Shown: positions 1-11,613, counted from the stretch's first letter. The stretch is DNA of 64,000 nt from Delphinapterus leucas (GCF_002288925.2 NW_022098062.1:11007042-11071041); one strand, 5' to 3'. Numbers and translations: made by a program. Notes: a model not told the origin generated them from the letters alone.

Positions 1-253
1 AGGAGAACATAGACTGGGTGGGCCAAACTTACCCAGCACCTGGGGTTTGGAGAAGCTGGCTAAGTAATAATACCAGATAAATCATAATCTTCATGTCTGT
101 ACTCTTAGCCAGTAGCAGCCAGGATCCATAGATCCTCAGGTTGATATATCTCAAATATGTCCCAGCCTTGGGACCCCCTTCTCAGAAGCAATGGCTTCAC
201 AGGTGGTGAAAGTTACCATGGGTTACTACAGTGAAGAATGTACTATTTCTTAC

Positions 254-375
254 CTGGTGTAGTGCACAGTCGCAGGGGGCTTGGAGCGGTGTAATTCAGA
301 GATGCTCTCAATCCATGTGTCAATGGCTTTGGGATTCTTTTCTGCATCTTCCAGGCTCTTTACTTTCATATGTTG
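254..375 (-). CDS. IFT46: IFT46 coding exon (last one inside the window)
   Basis: The 122-nt exon has acceptor TTTTTCTAG and donor GTAAGAAATA on the minus strand. It reads QHMKVKSLEDAEKNPKAIDT followed by WIESISELHRSKPPATVHYT and ends in phase 2 (AG of an Arg codon). This segment is strongly conserved in vertebrate IFT46. The next exon is outside the window. Confidence 0.95.
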
Positions 376-3300
376 CTAGAAAAATAAGGGGAAAGCCTGG
401 CTGATGGCACTGAAGGATGTTCTTTTTTTGTTTTTCTAGAATTTTTTTTTTAATAAATTTATTTATTTATTTATTTTTGGCTGTGTTGGGTCTTTGTTGC
501 TGTGCGTGGGCTTTCTCTAGTTGCGGCAAGTGGAGGCTACTCTTTTGTTGCGGTGCACAGGTTTCTCATTCCGTTGGCTTCTCTTGTTGCAGAGCATGGG
601 CTCTAGGCACGTGGGCTCTAGCAGTTGTGGCTCACGTGTTCTAGAGGACAGGCTCAGTAGTTGTGGCACACGGGCTTAGTTGCTCCGCGGCATCTGGGAT
701 CTTCCCGGACCAGGGCTTGAGCCCGTGTCCCCTGCATTGGCAGGCGGATTCTTAACCACTGCGCCACCAGGGAAGCCCCTGAAGGATGTTTTTTCTGTTG
801 TTGTTGTTTTTTTTTTTGCAGTACGCGGGCCCCTCACTTTCGTGGCCTCTCCCGTTGCGGAGCACAGGCTCCAGACGCGCAGGCTCAGCGGCCATGGCTC
901 ACGGGCCCAGCCGCTCCGTGGCATGTGGGATCTTCCCGGACCAGGGCACGAACCCGTGTCCCCTGCATTGGCAGGCGGACTCTCAACCACTGTGCCACCA
1001 GGGAAGCCCTGAAGTATGTTTTTACTCTTGTTTTTTACAGAGTGCCTCATCATATGCTGCTATGTCGTATTCAAGGTAGCTGCTGAAAAGGGAAGCCTGC
1101 CAGGAGCCAAATGAAGATTATAGGAAACCCTGATAAAATCTTCTGGAGCCAGGGGAAGGGGGCAGGTCAATAGGACAGGAATGACCACAATAAGATACCA
1201 TTTCACACCTACTAGGATGGCTAGAATAAAAAAGACAGACAATACCAAGTGTTGGTGAGGATGTGGAAAAATTGGAACTCTAATTCATTGCTGGTGGGAT
1301 TGTAAAATGATTCGGCCACTCTGGAAAACAGTTTGACAGTTCCTCAAAATATTAAACAGTTTCCATATGGCTCAGCAATCCCACTCCTACCTATATACGC
1401 AAGACAACAATATATGTGCATGCAACAACTTGTATACATTCATAGATGCAGAATTAATAAAAATGGAAACAACTGGTAAATGGATAGACAAAATATGGTA
1501 TGTCCACACAATGGAATATTATTCAGCCATAAAAAAGGAATGAAGTAGTGACCAGGGTTTAAGAGCAGGGGAAATGAGGAGAGGAGTGACTACTAACAGG
1601 TATGGGGTTTCTCTTTGTTTTGTTTAGGTTTTTGGCCCCACCTCACAGCTTGTGGGATCTTAGTTCCCCCATCAGGGATTGAACCCGGGCTCACCACTGT
1701 GAAAGTGCTGAGTCCTAACCACTGGACCACCAGGGAATTCCCAAGGGGGTTCTTTTTGGAATAATGAAAATGTTCTTAAATAGTGGTGATGGTTGTACAG
1801 CTCTGTGAATATACTAAAAGTCACTGAATTGTACAATTTAAAAGGGTGAATTTCATGGTAGGTAAATTATATCTTAATACAATTGTTACTGAAAAAAACA
1901 GGCCTGGTTGAAACCATAGCCATCCCTTTTAATAGGCAGTAAGTCAACTGTTCAAATACTAGCAAGGCTTCTACTCTCGGCCCCCTGGAGCTGGGGCCTG
2001 TGCTAGGCTAGTATCTTACTGTGACATTGTGCTGTTTGGAATTCTCTGTTAACCAAAGTGAGAGCACTGTAGGGTCCGACTGCTTTGTAGAAGGCTCATC
2101 CAATACCAGTAGGCCAAGGCTGTCAGGCTTTCCATCAGGACGTGGAACCTGGTTAGGAGAAAGGTAAGAAAGCAGAGAAAAAAAACATGGGAGGGATCTA
2201 AAAAGGTACACTTGCTTCCAATAAGCTGAAGAGGAAGAACTCTTCTGGTTCATCATTATTTCTAGTATTAAAAAGCATGCCTATATATCATGCTGTACTA
2301 AAGTACTACCTAGAAAAAAAATACATGATCTATAGGACCTTAGATATAAAGCTGAAGTCATGGATAACCAGGAGGCAGATATATGACAAATTTTAACACC
2401 TAGTGAGATAATCAATGATTACCTAATAGCAATAAGTATAATTTGGAGTTGAGAGCAAGTTAACTCCAGTGAAATGAAGAATATATATTAAGGTAGCTAT
2501 TGGTAGTCAGGGAAATTAGTGGAACTGTTAGAGTGATAGAGGGGTCAGAAGAAACACCTAAGGAGTCAGTTTTAGGATGTTCTGACTGTACCTTTAAGAA
2601 TGCATCAATATCCCCGACAGCTGGGATAAAATCAGGAATGAAAGGTTTCAGTTTGTGGTCCAGGTCAATCAACTGAGGTGTATACCTAGGAGATATTGCC
2701 ACGGGAAGGTGGAAACTGTCAGAGAAACTTACTTTATTATTCAGGCTGAAAAAACCTAAGGGGAATGGCCATGTTTCAGACTAGAGGAAGGAAAGGGCAA
2801 GGCAGGGCTGGGGATTATGGTGGGAGGGCCTGGTACTCACCTACTGATGTACTGGAAGAGTTCCTTAATCTCAGCAGAAACTGGCAAATGCTCATAATCT
2901 GCAGGATCATAGGCACTGGGGAAAGGAAAATGTGGTTCAAGGTAGCCAGAGAAGAGCAGGGGTTGCTGAGCCCTGGTTCAGCCCGGGTGTTACTCTGGCC
3001 ACAGGGCATATGACTCTGGACCTAGTTTCTGCTTCACCCACATGTGCCTTTTCTGAGCAGCTTGCAAGGTAACTTTAAAAGTGATTATAATTAGCTCTCA
3101 GCTATCTCTGACAATGAAGAACAGAGCTACAGAAAATCCAAAACATAATTTAAAAAAATTTTAGAATGTAGCAGAAATTGTTTTCCCTTTTTTTTTTTTG
3201 AATGAAGGGGATGAAGAGAAAAGATGGAATGAGATCTTAATTTCTGACATGAAAATGGTTTACCCCAAGAAAAAAAGGAATTTTTACAAAGATGTTTTTC

Positions 3301-6300
3301 AGTGTTATTTATAAAAGTAAAAAATTAGAAACAAAATGTCCAACACTTGAGAGATGGTTAGATATGTCAAGATGAATATCGCAGTTATTAAAAATATTTG
3401 TATTAATACATGAAATGTATACAGTAAAAAAGTAGTAGAGTACATATCAATGACTATAATTAAGTAAAATGTAATGAATTGACAAAGTATATAAGTGACT
3501 AGGAAAGTTACTTAAGGTTCTTCTGGGAAGAGTTGCTTAACAAAAAAACTAAATAGTTTATATTTCCCCAGATTATAATTTATGGAAGCAGAATCATGAA
3601 GTAAACTGGGAAGCATGAAAAGTCAGTCTGGTATTAAACATTTGCCTAATTTACTTAGTGTCTACCTTCAGGTGGATAATTCAAAGGTAACTTTTTATTT
3701 TTATTAAACTACTTCATTGAATAAAGTATGCATGCACACGATAGGAAATAAAAGGTACAAAATGTATTCAGTGGAAAGTTATGTCCCCTTCCACCCCTGT
3801 TCCCTTACCACCAAGTTCCCCTCCCAAGAGTAATCAGTATTATTAGTTCCTAGGGCAGCCTAGAGATAGCTTATGTAACATCTGTTTTATACACATGGTA
3901 GCACAGCATAAAGACTTCTATACCTTTTTAAAACGTAACAGTGTCCCTTGGAGATTGTTCTTTACAGTGCATAGAGTGCTGCCTCATACTTTTTAATGCT
4001 AGAAAGAATTCTACTGATTGGCTACACCAGTTAATTGTATTTTAAATGAATGGGCTTTAGAATCTACTCTGATTAAAACCTACAGGGGTGGGTCATGATT
4101 AATCTAGCACCAGAGCTGGAATATGGTGAGGAGAATTTTTACTGAAGCATCATGCAGGAACATTTTGCCTCAATACAGGGTTCCGGATGCACCTATTCTC
4201 TACCCGTCCTAAAAGGGTCTGAGCCTAAAATAGAAATGTTCCTGTGCATGCATGTTTTCCTTGCTAAATAGAAATGCTTTGGTATGTGTATAAATTTATC
4301 TTCTCTTCCCTAGAATGTGAACTCCTTGAAGTCAGAGACCATCAGTTAAACTGACTCAGCAAATCCTCATGAAATCCCTGAGCCCACAAGTGTTTCCAAT
4401 AGTGCAAGTGACATCACAGGATTCGGGCAGTAGAGCCGAAAAAGAAGGAAAACTCATTACACTGGGTTTCTGAGCATCTGATAATCCTAAATAGAGGAGA
4501 TCAAAAGAGCTGCTGGAATTTCACTTCTCACTGACGTCCTCCTGTCCAGTGTTTTGAAGGAGGCGTTTCCCTCCTTGGCAAGGGAGCTTTTCTCACCCTT
4601 CCAGAGGGGCCCCGTGCTCTTCATCATCATCGTCGTCATCATCAGAATCAGTTTCAGATGAGTCATCATCGTCGTCGTCATCGTTTTCACTAAAGCCCCG
4701 CTGAGGAGTGGGCTGCGAGGTCTTCTTTTTCTCCTGAGATAGGGCAGGAGATAGAAAGGTCCAGGTAAGGAGAAATTTAGTATACCTTTACCCAGTTCTC
4801 TCCTAGTACTCTAACCAGAACCCTCCCGCCTGACACCAATTCACTGGAAAGAGAAGGAAGCACTCCCAAGAAGGGCCTCGAGAACCTTCTTCTGCTCCTC
4901 CTTAGCTACTGAGTCCCCACTTTCTATAACCATGGTCTCTTCCTCTGCTCGAGGCTTGGGTATAAATTTTATCCAATACATATCTCTTTTACCTATTGCT
5001 TAGGAGATTCTGAGAACTCTGCATAAACTTTATCCAGTCAGCTTCAACTCTAAAACTGAGGGACTTCTGAAGAAGAAAGCAACTCTAAATATAATAGTTA
5101 TTTTGGGAAGAAATGGGGGAAGATGAAGTAGGGAAGACACACTTTAGGGAATCTTAATACTCACAGAGATCACAGGGAGGAAATCTAGTATTTAATTTGC
5201 AAGACTGCCCAGGGTAAGCTGCTTGTAACTATCAAAAGAAGAAAGTTCATAATCAACCCCGGGCCTGGATTCTGACCAGCAGTTCCGGAGACTGTGTGTT
5301 TTCCCTTTCCATTCAATGGGTATCTAACCTATGCATGGTTCCCCTCCCTTCCCCCGTAAGTTAAATGCAATGACTGTACATTATATCTCAAGATAAGAGA
5401 CTCTTCTGTCCTTGGCATTACGACCTACCTTTCTGGGCTTCTGGTTCTAGATGCACCACCCCACCCTCAAGCTGACGAGAAGGGGTAAGGTGGTGCTTGG
5501 GCTTGCCGGGGCAGCTGGGACAGGGTCCATGTCTTTGACTTTAGGGCCTGGAGCCTGTGGCATGCCCTCACTTAGGACCTAAAGGGTGGCCAATTGGCCC
5601 GCTTTAAAAATAGGTTTTTCAAGCTTGGTTTCCATATGCCATATGGCTTACACTGAGGTTAAGAGATGATTGGTTCTAGTTTTTTAAATTATTTAATGTT
5701 TCTTTTACATTAAAGCAGCTACTGACATATAAAACTGTGACACATTACAGGACATCAAAAACTTCTTTGGGTTACATTCTCCTCTAAGCATAACACAGAT
5801 TTATTATACATAGATAAAAATATATTTTAACTAATCTGTAACATGTGAGACTGATGACACAGTTGCAGAATATGCCTTATTCGTATACAGTTGGTAAGAA
5901 TCTCCCAGTGTTCTTTCCTAATTCAAAATCTGCCCAAATTATTCTTTGTCACATGGGAAGCAGTCTGGCAAGGAGAGATTTTTAAGAATATCGTCAGCTC
6001 AAAGATTATTCAAAAGTGGATCCTATCTGCTGATTCTGGGTGCATATTAAATTGGAAAGATAAATGAGCCTTGAATATTGACTACATCATGATGAAAACT
6101 AGAAAAATTTAGGGCGAATATACAAAATTAGGAGGTCAATTTAGGAAAATTGTTCACTTTTCTTTTGTCTGCTTCTTCAAAGTAGTGCTTTGCAAAATCT
6201 CTGACCTATGGGAGAAGACTTTATATACCACAGACAAGATGCCAAAAAATGACTTTGTAGGTAAGATGTCAAACAGCACACTAGTCACAAAGTGGGGCTA

Positions 6301-7260
6301 TCTTAAAACATGACCTTTAAGACTTTCTATGAAATCCGTCTCTGTTGCTACAGCTTTCTGCATTACTTCAAATATTCTCCTTCACCTGAGTTTTCAAAAC
6401 GCCTGTTCTTGGAGGACGATTAAAACATAACCATTGGACCATGTGCTAAGCCTAAACACAGGGGCTGTTAGACAGTGCACGTGTGCAAATTTAAGGCGTC
6501 TTCTCATCCCACTTCCAGAAACGGTGATTCTCTTGGTTCATAGAATAACACCAAAGTGACATCTGGGCCTTAAGACTTCAAAACTGAAGTCTCTTTCACA
6601 AAATACTAGAAGTATCACAAATGTTGACAGTGAACCAATGCCACAATCAATCATTCCAAACTTTCTTTATCATAAGAATGACTTGGAGTGCTTGCTCAAA
6701 ATATACATTTGCAGGCTTTTACCTTCAAGATTCTGATTAGGCAGTTCTGGGTGGGGACTGGAAATGTTTTTCTAAATTTTTTTTTTAAATTATTTATTTA
6801 TTGGCCGTGCCACGTGGCATGTGAGATCTTAGTTCCCCGACCAGGGGATCGAACCCGTGCCCCCTGCAGTGGAAGCACAGAGTTCTAACCACTGGACCAC
6901 CAGGGAATTCCTATCTTTTTTTTTTTTAAATAAGTACCCCAGTTGATTATTATGACTAGAAAAGTTTGTGAAACACTGGCCTGTGTTATATGAAATTTCT
7001 CACCAAAACATCAGCTATAACAGTAAGCTTTATTCCAGAAGGAGAGTCAAAATCTTAATGCTCTTGGCTCGTGACTGTCCTCCACGAGCTCAAAGGAACC
7101 CAATCACTGGAGGTGAGTATTTAAGAAATGTTTGCTACTGAACTAGTGTCATTTCAAACTAACCACTAAAAATTCAAAGCAGAAATTTCACAAGAAGCTG
7201 TGGGTTATACTGCACCTTGTTATTTTCCTCTTCGTACTCATCACTGCTGTTGTCAGCCAT
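254..7260 (-). CDS. IFT46: IFT46, intraflagellar transport protein 46 (5' two thirds; 3' end off window)
   Basis: IFT46 is a core subunit of the IFT-B complex that moves cargo along the ciliary axoneme. Six coding exons on the minus strand join in phase (from 5': 7260-7216, 4733-4597, 2915-2841, 2685-2592, 2148-2020, 375-254), all with AG acceptors and GT donors, giving 602 nt, about 200 residues. The protein starts MADNSSDEYEEENNK and has two Asp/Glu-rich tracts. It then runs through AYDPADYEHLPVSAEIKELF, YTPQLIDLDHKLKPF and VPRPDGKPDSLGLLVLDEPS to VKSLEDAEKNPKAIDTW, matching the vertebrate family as I remember it. The family protein is about 304 residues, so about 100 C-terminal residues are missing beyond base 1; the sequence at 1-253 looks intronic. 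The introns hold old L1 and MIR copies and CHR SINEs. A longer in-frame N-terminus through the exon at 10783-10879 is possible (see findings). Identity is secure from several exons; the exact start is less so. Confidence 0.95.
409..790 (-). mobile_element. Long CHR-type SINE, minus orientation
   Basis: The body is about 442-778 with a T-rich left end (poly-A tail of a minus copy). It ends GCGCCACCAGGGAAGCCC, the tRNA-like head in reverse. It is flanked by direct repeats of CTGAAGGATGTT at 410-421 and 779-790. It lies in an IFT46 intron. Confidence 0.85.
791..1020 (-). mobile_element. Short (about 200 bp) CHR-type SINE, minus orientation
   Basis: A T-run at 807-817 is followed by GCAGTACGCGGGC and the standard body to 1008. 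The following CTGAAGTATGTT (1009-1020) repeats the target already used by the neighbouring SINE, with one mismatch. Confidence 0.85.
1183..1905 (+). mobile_element. L1 3' end fragment, split by a SINE
   Basis: The segment resembles the end of L1 ORF2 and its 3' UTR (the GATACCATTTCACACC and ATGGAATATTATTCAGCC type motifs). It continues after a SINE at about 1622-1742 with ATAGTGGTGATGGTTGTACA. Coordinates are approximate and the subfamily is not assigned. Confidence 0.75.
1622..1742 (-). mobile_element. Minimal CHR-type SINE inserted in L1
   Basis: A reverse tRNA-like head ends CCACCAGGGAATTCCC. It contains AGGGATTGAACCCGGG (box B region in reverse) and interrupts the L1 fragment. Confidence 0.8.
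2020..2148 (-). CDS. IFT46: IFT46 coding exon
   Basis: The 129-nt phase 0-0 exon runs from acceptor CCTAACCAG to donor GTAAGATAC. It reads VPRPDGKPDSLGLLVLDEPS then TKQSDPTVLSLWLTENSKQH and NVT. Being a multiple of three, skipping it would keep the frame. Confidence 0.95.
2592..2685 (-). CDS. IFT46: IFT46 coding exon
   Basis: The 94-nt exon has acceptor TCTCCTAG and donor GTACAGTCAG (a GTAC donor, weaker than GTAAG). It reads YTPQLIDLDHKLKPFIPDFI then PAVGDIDAFLK, the start of the conserved globular region. Confidence 0.94.
2841..2915 (-). CDS. IFT46: IFT46 coding exon
   Basis: The 75-nt exon has acceptor CTTTCCCCAG and donor GTGAGTACC. It reads AYDPADYEHLPVSAEIKELF then QYISR across the splice. 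It joins the acidic N-terminal exon at the glycine of LEG-AYD. Confidence 0.94.
3280..3500 (+). mobile_element. Old L1 fragment
   Basis: An AT-rich stretch resembles degraded L1 3' sequence (AAATGTCCAACACTTGAGAG, then a series of TTAATACATGAAATG-like words). It lies in an IFT46 intron. This is a weak call by texture and partial motif. Confidence 0.4.
3690..4045 (-). mobile_element. Old L1-like fragment
   Basis: Sequence such as CATTGAATAAAGTATGCATG, a pyrimidine-rich CCCTTCCACCCCTGTTCCC block and TTTAATGCTAGAAAGAATTC resembles a reversed, diverged L1 3' region. The family assignment is tentative. Confidence 0.4.
4597..4733 (-). CDS. IFT46: IFT46 coding exon with two acidic tracts
   Basis: The 137-nt exon has acceptor CCCTATCTCAG and donor GTGAGAAAAG. 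It reads EKKKTSQPTPQRGFSEN, then a run of seven Asp, SSETDS, a second run of seven Asp, and EEHGAPLEG. The acidic N-terminus is low-complexity and predicted disordered; on the genome it is a GAT/GAC trinucleotide-rich stretch (4619-4686), so repeat length may vary between species or alleles. Confidence 0.94.
6777..6911 (-). mobile_element. Minimal CHR-type SINE
   Basis: A T-rich/TTTATTTATTGG left end and CCACTGGACCACCAGGGAAT right end mark a minus copy of about 135 bp in an IFT46 intron. Confidence 0.8.
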
Positions 7261-7295
7261 AGTCTTGTTAGGAAGATGGGCGGAACGACGAAGTC
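7216..7295 (-). CDS. IFT46: IFT46 exon with the canonical start codon
   Basis: The exon spans 7295-7216 on the minus strand, with acceptor TTTTCTTCCAAG and donor GTGCAGTATA. The ATG at 7260-7258 begins MADNSSDEYEEENNK, the N-terminus usually given for IFT46. The 35 bases before the ATG (7295-7261) contain no stop in the same frame and read GLRRSAHLPNKT when joined to the upstream exon, so the ATG may not be the only start. Confidence 0.88.
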
Positions 7296-7341
7296 CTTGG
7301 AAGAAAAGTTTTCCCTTTAGGTTAGTGTTTTTTGGGGTTTT

Positions 7342-7521
7342 TAAAAAATATTTATTTGGTTGTGCTGTGTCTTAGTTGTGGCAGGCGGGCTCCTTAGTTG
7401 TGGCATGCAAACTCTTAGTGGCGACATGCATGTGGGATCTAGTTCCCTGACCAGGGATCGAACCCAGGCCCCCTGCATTGGGAGCGTGGAGTCTTAACCA
7501 CTCTGCCACCAGGGAAGTCCC
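7342..7521 (-). mobile_element. CHR-type SINE
   Basis: It starts with TATTTATTTGGTTGTGCTGT and ends CTCTGCCACCAGGGAAGTCC. It sits about 50 bp from the acceptor of the IFT46 start-codon exon, close to its branch-point region. Confidence 0.8.
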
Positions 7522-7814
7522 TAGGTTATTGTTAAAATGATTTTCAAAGACAGATATTTTTCGTTTATAATATTTTATGCTCTAACCATTTTATGAAACA
7601 GGGTTTATAAGAATATCTAGCTGAAAGACAGGAAACTGAATTCTAGTCATGGCTCTGTCAATTCAATTTGAGATATACTTACTAAGTATTACTATGCTTA
7701 AGGCATTAGGTTAGACATTATACTAACTGATTATCTGCCATTACATAAACAGCATAAAATCTGCCCTTAGTTTACATATTGGTGAAATGAGGTTAGTAAT
7801 TAGTTAGTAATTAG

Positions 7815-8030
7815 TAAAGCAAAAGGAGTGCTGGATTTATAGTCAGAAGACTGGGTTTATAGGACAACTCTATCAGGTGGACAAAATGACTTAACCTCTC
7901 TGAGTCTCAGTATTCCCACTTCTAAATGGGGTCAGTAATATTTCTCAGTCAGGATTGTTGTAAGGATCAATTGAAAACAATTTTATGTGGAAGGAAATAA
8001 CCTACTTCCTGGCAAATAGTAGTCATAAAT
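7815..8030 (+). mobile_element. MIR SINE
   Basis: The core motif ACTTAACCTCTCTGAGTCTC followed by an AAATGGGGTCAGTAATATTT-like segment is typical of an old mammalian MIR in plus orientation. Confidence 0.75.
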
Positions 8031-8252
8031 ATGAATCTGAATCACTGTCTATAAGATAAAAGCAATAAAATATTCTGAACAATTAAAAGCATAACCAGAT
8101 GTAAGATATTATTAACTGGCATGAAAACATGTTCAATGATTTCTAAGTCAGATGAATGCCCACTAAACACCATTTTTCTGCCTTTTAAATTGCCTAAACT
8201 GAAAACAAATTATAATGTCCACAGCTGGCAAGATTATAAATGTGCTCAAGTC

Positions 8253-8484
8253 AAAAACCTGGGTGTCAGGGGACTCCCCTGGTGGTCCAGTGGGGAAAAC
8301 TCCGAGCTCCCAGTACACAGGGCCCCAGTTCAACGCCCGGTCAGGGAACTAGATCCCGCATGCTGCAACTAAGAAGCCTGCGTGCAGCAGCTAAAAGTTC
8401 ACATGCTGCAACTAAGACCCAGCACAGCCAAAACAAATAAATAAATAAATATTAAAAAACAAAAACAAAAAACCTGGGTGTCAG
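8253..8484 (+). mobile_element. CHR-type SINE with target-site duplication
   Basis: A plus copy (8270-8466) begins GGACTCCCCTGGTGGTCCAG and ends in an AAATAAATAAATAAAT-type tail. It is bounded by the direct repeat AAAAACCTGGGTGTCAG at 8253-8269 and 8468-8484. Confidence 0.88.
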
Positions 8485-8660
8485 ATAACTAACAAGAACC
8501 TACTATATAGCACAGGGAACTATACTCAGTATTTTCTAATAACCTATAAGGGAAAAGAATCTGAAAAAGAATATATGAATAAATAAATATAACTGAATTA
8601 CTGTGCAATACATCTGAAAGTAACACAACATTGTAAATCAACTATACTTCAATAAATAAA
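8480..8660 (+). mobile_element. L1 3' UTR fragment
   Basis: Motifs TAGCACAGGGAACTATACTC and CATTGTAAATCAACTATACT recur in several other copies in this window (13650, 29950) and mark a cetartiodactyl-type L1 3' end. Confidence 0.7.
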
Positions 8661-8759
8661 TATGTATGACAGGCATTAAAAAATTAAAAATTAATTAAAA
8701 ATTTAAAACAAAAAAATAAGTAGGACAATTACCTGGTTAAAAAAAAAACAAACACCTGA

Positions 8760-9300
8760 GCGTCTAGGTATACATACACCAAAAGACTGAAAGCAGGGAC
8801 TCAAACAGATACTTGTACACCAATGTTCATAGCAGCATATTCACAATTGCCAAAAGATGGAAACCACCCAAGTGTCCATCGACAGACAAATGGATAAACA
8901 AAATGTGGTTATACAAACAATGGAATATTATTCAGCCACAAAAAGGAAGGAAATTCTAACACATGCTACAGCATGAATGAACCTTGAAAACATTAAGCTA
9001 CGTGAAATAAGCCAGACAGGAAAGGACAAACACTGTATGATTCTGCTTATGCAGTACCTACAATAGGTAAATTCATAGAGGCAAGGTAGAATAGAGGTTA
9101 CCAGCAGCTGGGGGGCGGGGGGGAGGGGAGGGGAATGGAGAGTTATTGTTTAATAATAACTGTTCAGGATGATGAAAAAGTTCTGGAAATAGTAGAGATA
9201 CTTACGCAACAACACGAATGTACTTAATGCTACTGAATTGTACACTTCGACATGGTTAAAATGGTAAAATTTATATTAGGCAAGTTTACCACAATAAACA
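8760..9300 (+). mobile_element. L1 3' end fragment
   Basis: The segment has the recognisable series CATAGCAGCATATTCACAAT, ATGGAATATTATTCAGCCAC and GATTCTGCTTATGCAGTACC, and a G-rich stretch at 9110-9140. It lies in the IFT46 5' intron. Confidence 0.75.
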
Positions 9301-10150
9301 AACAACCCTGGATGTCATCCTTGATTCCTAACTCAAGAGCTAAATCCAATCCATCAGCAAGTCTTAGTGATTCTACTACAACAATACCTCTAGCGTTTGC
9401 CAATTCTCTCTATTCTCAACTTCCTCCCCACATCCAAGCCACTGTCACACCTCAACTCAGCCATGGCGACAGTCCTTCTAACTGGCTCCTTGCTTTCACC
9501 TTTGCACCCTTCAATCCATGCCATACATAACAGCAGTATGGCCTCTAAAGCCCTGCTTGTTATACCTCCTGACTACCTCTGAGGTTACTCTCTCCTACCA
9601 TATGCTGGTCTCTTTCAAGTCCTCAAAGTAACCCAAGTTCTTTCTGGCCTCAGGTCCTTTTCACATTTCACTAGCGGCTCCCTCTTCCTGGCCTACTTTT
9701 CCTCTGTGTCTAAATCCTTCTCACCTTTCAGTTTCAACCATCACCTCCTTAGGTCTTCCCTGACCCCTCCATCAAAAGTAGATCACACTCCTCACCAGTA
9801 TTCTCCATAACATCAAACTCTTTGCTTCCATCAATGCACTTAACACATTTGTAATTGTGTTTCTTTATTCATTTGGCATCTGTCTCCCATAATTACAGGC
9901 ATCAGGATGGCAGGGTCAATGCCTCTTTTAATACTGTATACCTGGGAATTCCCTGGCGGTCCAGTGGTTAGGACTCTGATCTCTCCCTGCCGAAGACCTG
10001 GGTTCAATCCCTGGTCGGGAAACTCAAATCCCACAAGCCACGCGGCATGGCCAAAACAAAGAAACAAACAAAAAACTGTATACGTAGTGCCAAGCATAAG
10101 GCTGACAGATAATAGGCATTCAAAAAATGTTTGTTGAACAAATGATGGTG
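9300..10150 (+). mobile_element. L2 3' end fragment, interrupted by a SINE
   Basis: It reads like an L2 3' region: TCCTTGATTCCTAACTCAAG, a long C/T-rich stretch of diverged coding sequence, GCATCTGTCTCCCATAATTA, then after the SINE at 9943-10074 the terminal ATGTTTGTTGAACAAATGA. This explains the open stretches here, which are not genes. Confidence 0.65.
9933..10083 (+). mobile_element. Minimal CHR-type SINE with target-site duplication
   Basis: A plus copy (about 9943-10074) begins GGGAATTCCCTGGCGGTCCA and is flanked by ACTGTATAC on both sides. Confidence 0.85.
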
Positions 10151-10782
10151 TCAAGTCCGCTAAAAATATTCTGTTGAGGTTTCAATTGGAATTGCAGGTT
10201 AAGGATAGGTAACTGAAGCATCTTCAGAACTGAGCAAAAGAGTTTTGATAAATTAAACAAACAAACATGAACCCCCGGCAGACTGTGGGCAGAACAGTAT
10301 CATGAAGTAAATGGCGATGGGGAACACTGGTTAGGTTGATGGAAGATCCTGCAATCTGGGTGGCTGTGTTTTCTCCCCCCTTAACTATTTGGAAAACAGA
10401 AGCAATGGCAAGTAACTTGACTCTGAAAGCCAACATCTGCTAATAGAAAATAGAAAATTCTTGGGGACAATCATGAATCCATCCGGCAACCCTCAAGGCA
10501 GTACCTACCAGGGTCAAACGTATTCTCCATGTGGTAATAGACAATTGTTTTGTTTCTGTTTCTAAGAAAGTACGGCTAAGTTCTAAGCTACATGTCATTC
10601 TAAGCTACATGTCATTCATGTGAGATCAGTTTTGATTCTCATGGTTTATTTGGAGATTTTTTATTTTTTTACAAATTTTGGTTTGTTTTTAGTAACCGCT
10701 GACTTACAATTGCAAAACAAACAAAACAAAGAGAAAAACAAAAAACAACCATTTCTTTCTTTCCTCTTCATGCCTCTCTTAC

Positions 10783-10879
10783 CTTTGTGTCTTGTGGTTG
10801 GAGCATAAATACTCGCAACCTCTTCAGGGTCGTTAATCTCTAGACGCTCATCATATGTCTGGTTTTCAACGGTCTTGGT
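10783..10879 (-). other. IFT46: IFT46 upstream exon, 5' UTR or N-terminal coding extension
   Basis: The 97-nt segment has a good acceptor (CTTTTGCTTAG) and donor (GTAAGAGAGG) on the minus strand. Its one open frame reads TKTVENQTYDERLEINDPEE then VASIYAPTTRHK. Joined to the exon ending at 7295 it stays in frame with MADNSS. I see the open frame and splice signals directly; whether it is translated is unknown because no in-frame ATG is visible in it. Confidence 0.7.
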
Positions 10880-11613
10880 CTAAGCAAAAGGAAATATGAT
10901 TACAGAGCTCCTATCACGGGACATTAAGCACTCTGTGGGGAGGTGGATTCCAAACCAGCATTGGTTCCTCTTCCTTACCGAAGACACCAGTTTTACCTGA
11001 AACCTTCACCATACCCCCCCCATTCAAACTTTCCTTAAGGCTTCTTGGCCCCAGGTCAAGCAGTTAAGTCATTCTGTTGCAGCCCTTATTTAGGAACTGC
11101 TGGCAGGCTGGCTGAGGAACGAGGGAATCGTGGAGAGAAACGACAGCCAACTTCTGAAGCAGCTCCCCAAAGCTGTAAGATACCCGCGCAAGGGCAAAAC
11201 AGTTGTCTATAGATAATGGCTGTCTCCTCCGGTTCGATCAGTTTCGCAAGGCGGCCGGAGCTTCTCAGGGGAGGCTGTAGAGGCTCTAGAAAGAGTTCTG
11301 TCTCTGGGGTTACCTGGGAGGGAGGGGCGTTCCCCGAAGACAGGGTAAACTCCAGCCTCTTGGTCCCACCCAATAATCCCGAAAGCATCACCCTCACCCC
11401 ACCACACCACCCCCGTCTTGTATGTCGGATCCCACTTAAGTTTCTTGGGGAGTAAAGGAAGCAGGATGGTTGGTGATGGCGTGAAGGAAGGAGGGAAAGA
11501 ACAGTTGTCAAGAAGATGGGAAGAGGTGGAGGGGAGAGGGAAGGGGAGTCCTTTCTATTCCTCTACGGTGGGAGAAAGAGAGATCTCTTTCTGCTAGGGT
11601 GAGTACGAATTAC

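Noticed and set aside
9252..9582. Plus-strand open frames rich in Ser, Pro and Leu
   Set aside because: They lie in an L2 3' end; the sequence resembles the L2 consensus and not a host gene.
11086..11511. A 141-codon minus-strand frame between IFT46 5' exons
   Set aside because: It does not join in phase to the neighbouring IFT46 exons and has no recognisable content. It is probably intron or UTR of IFT46.
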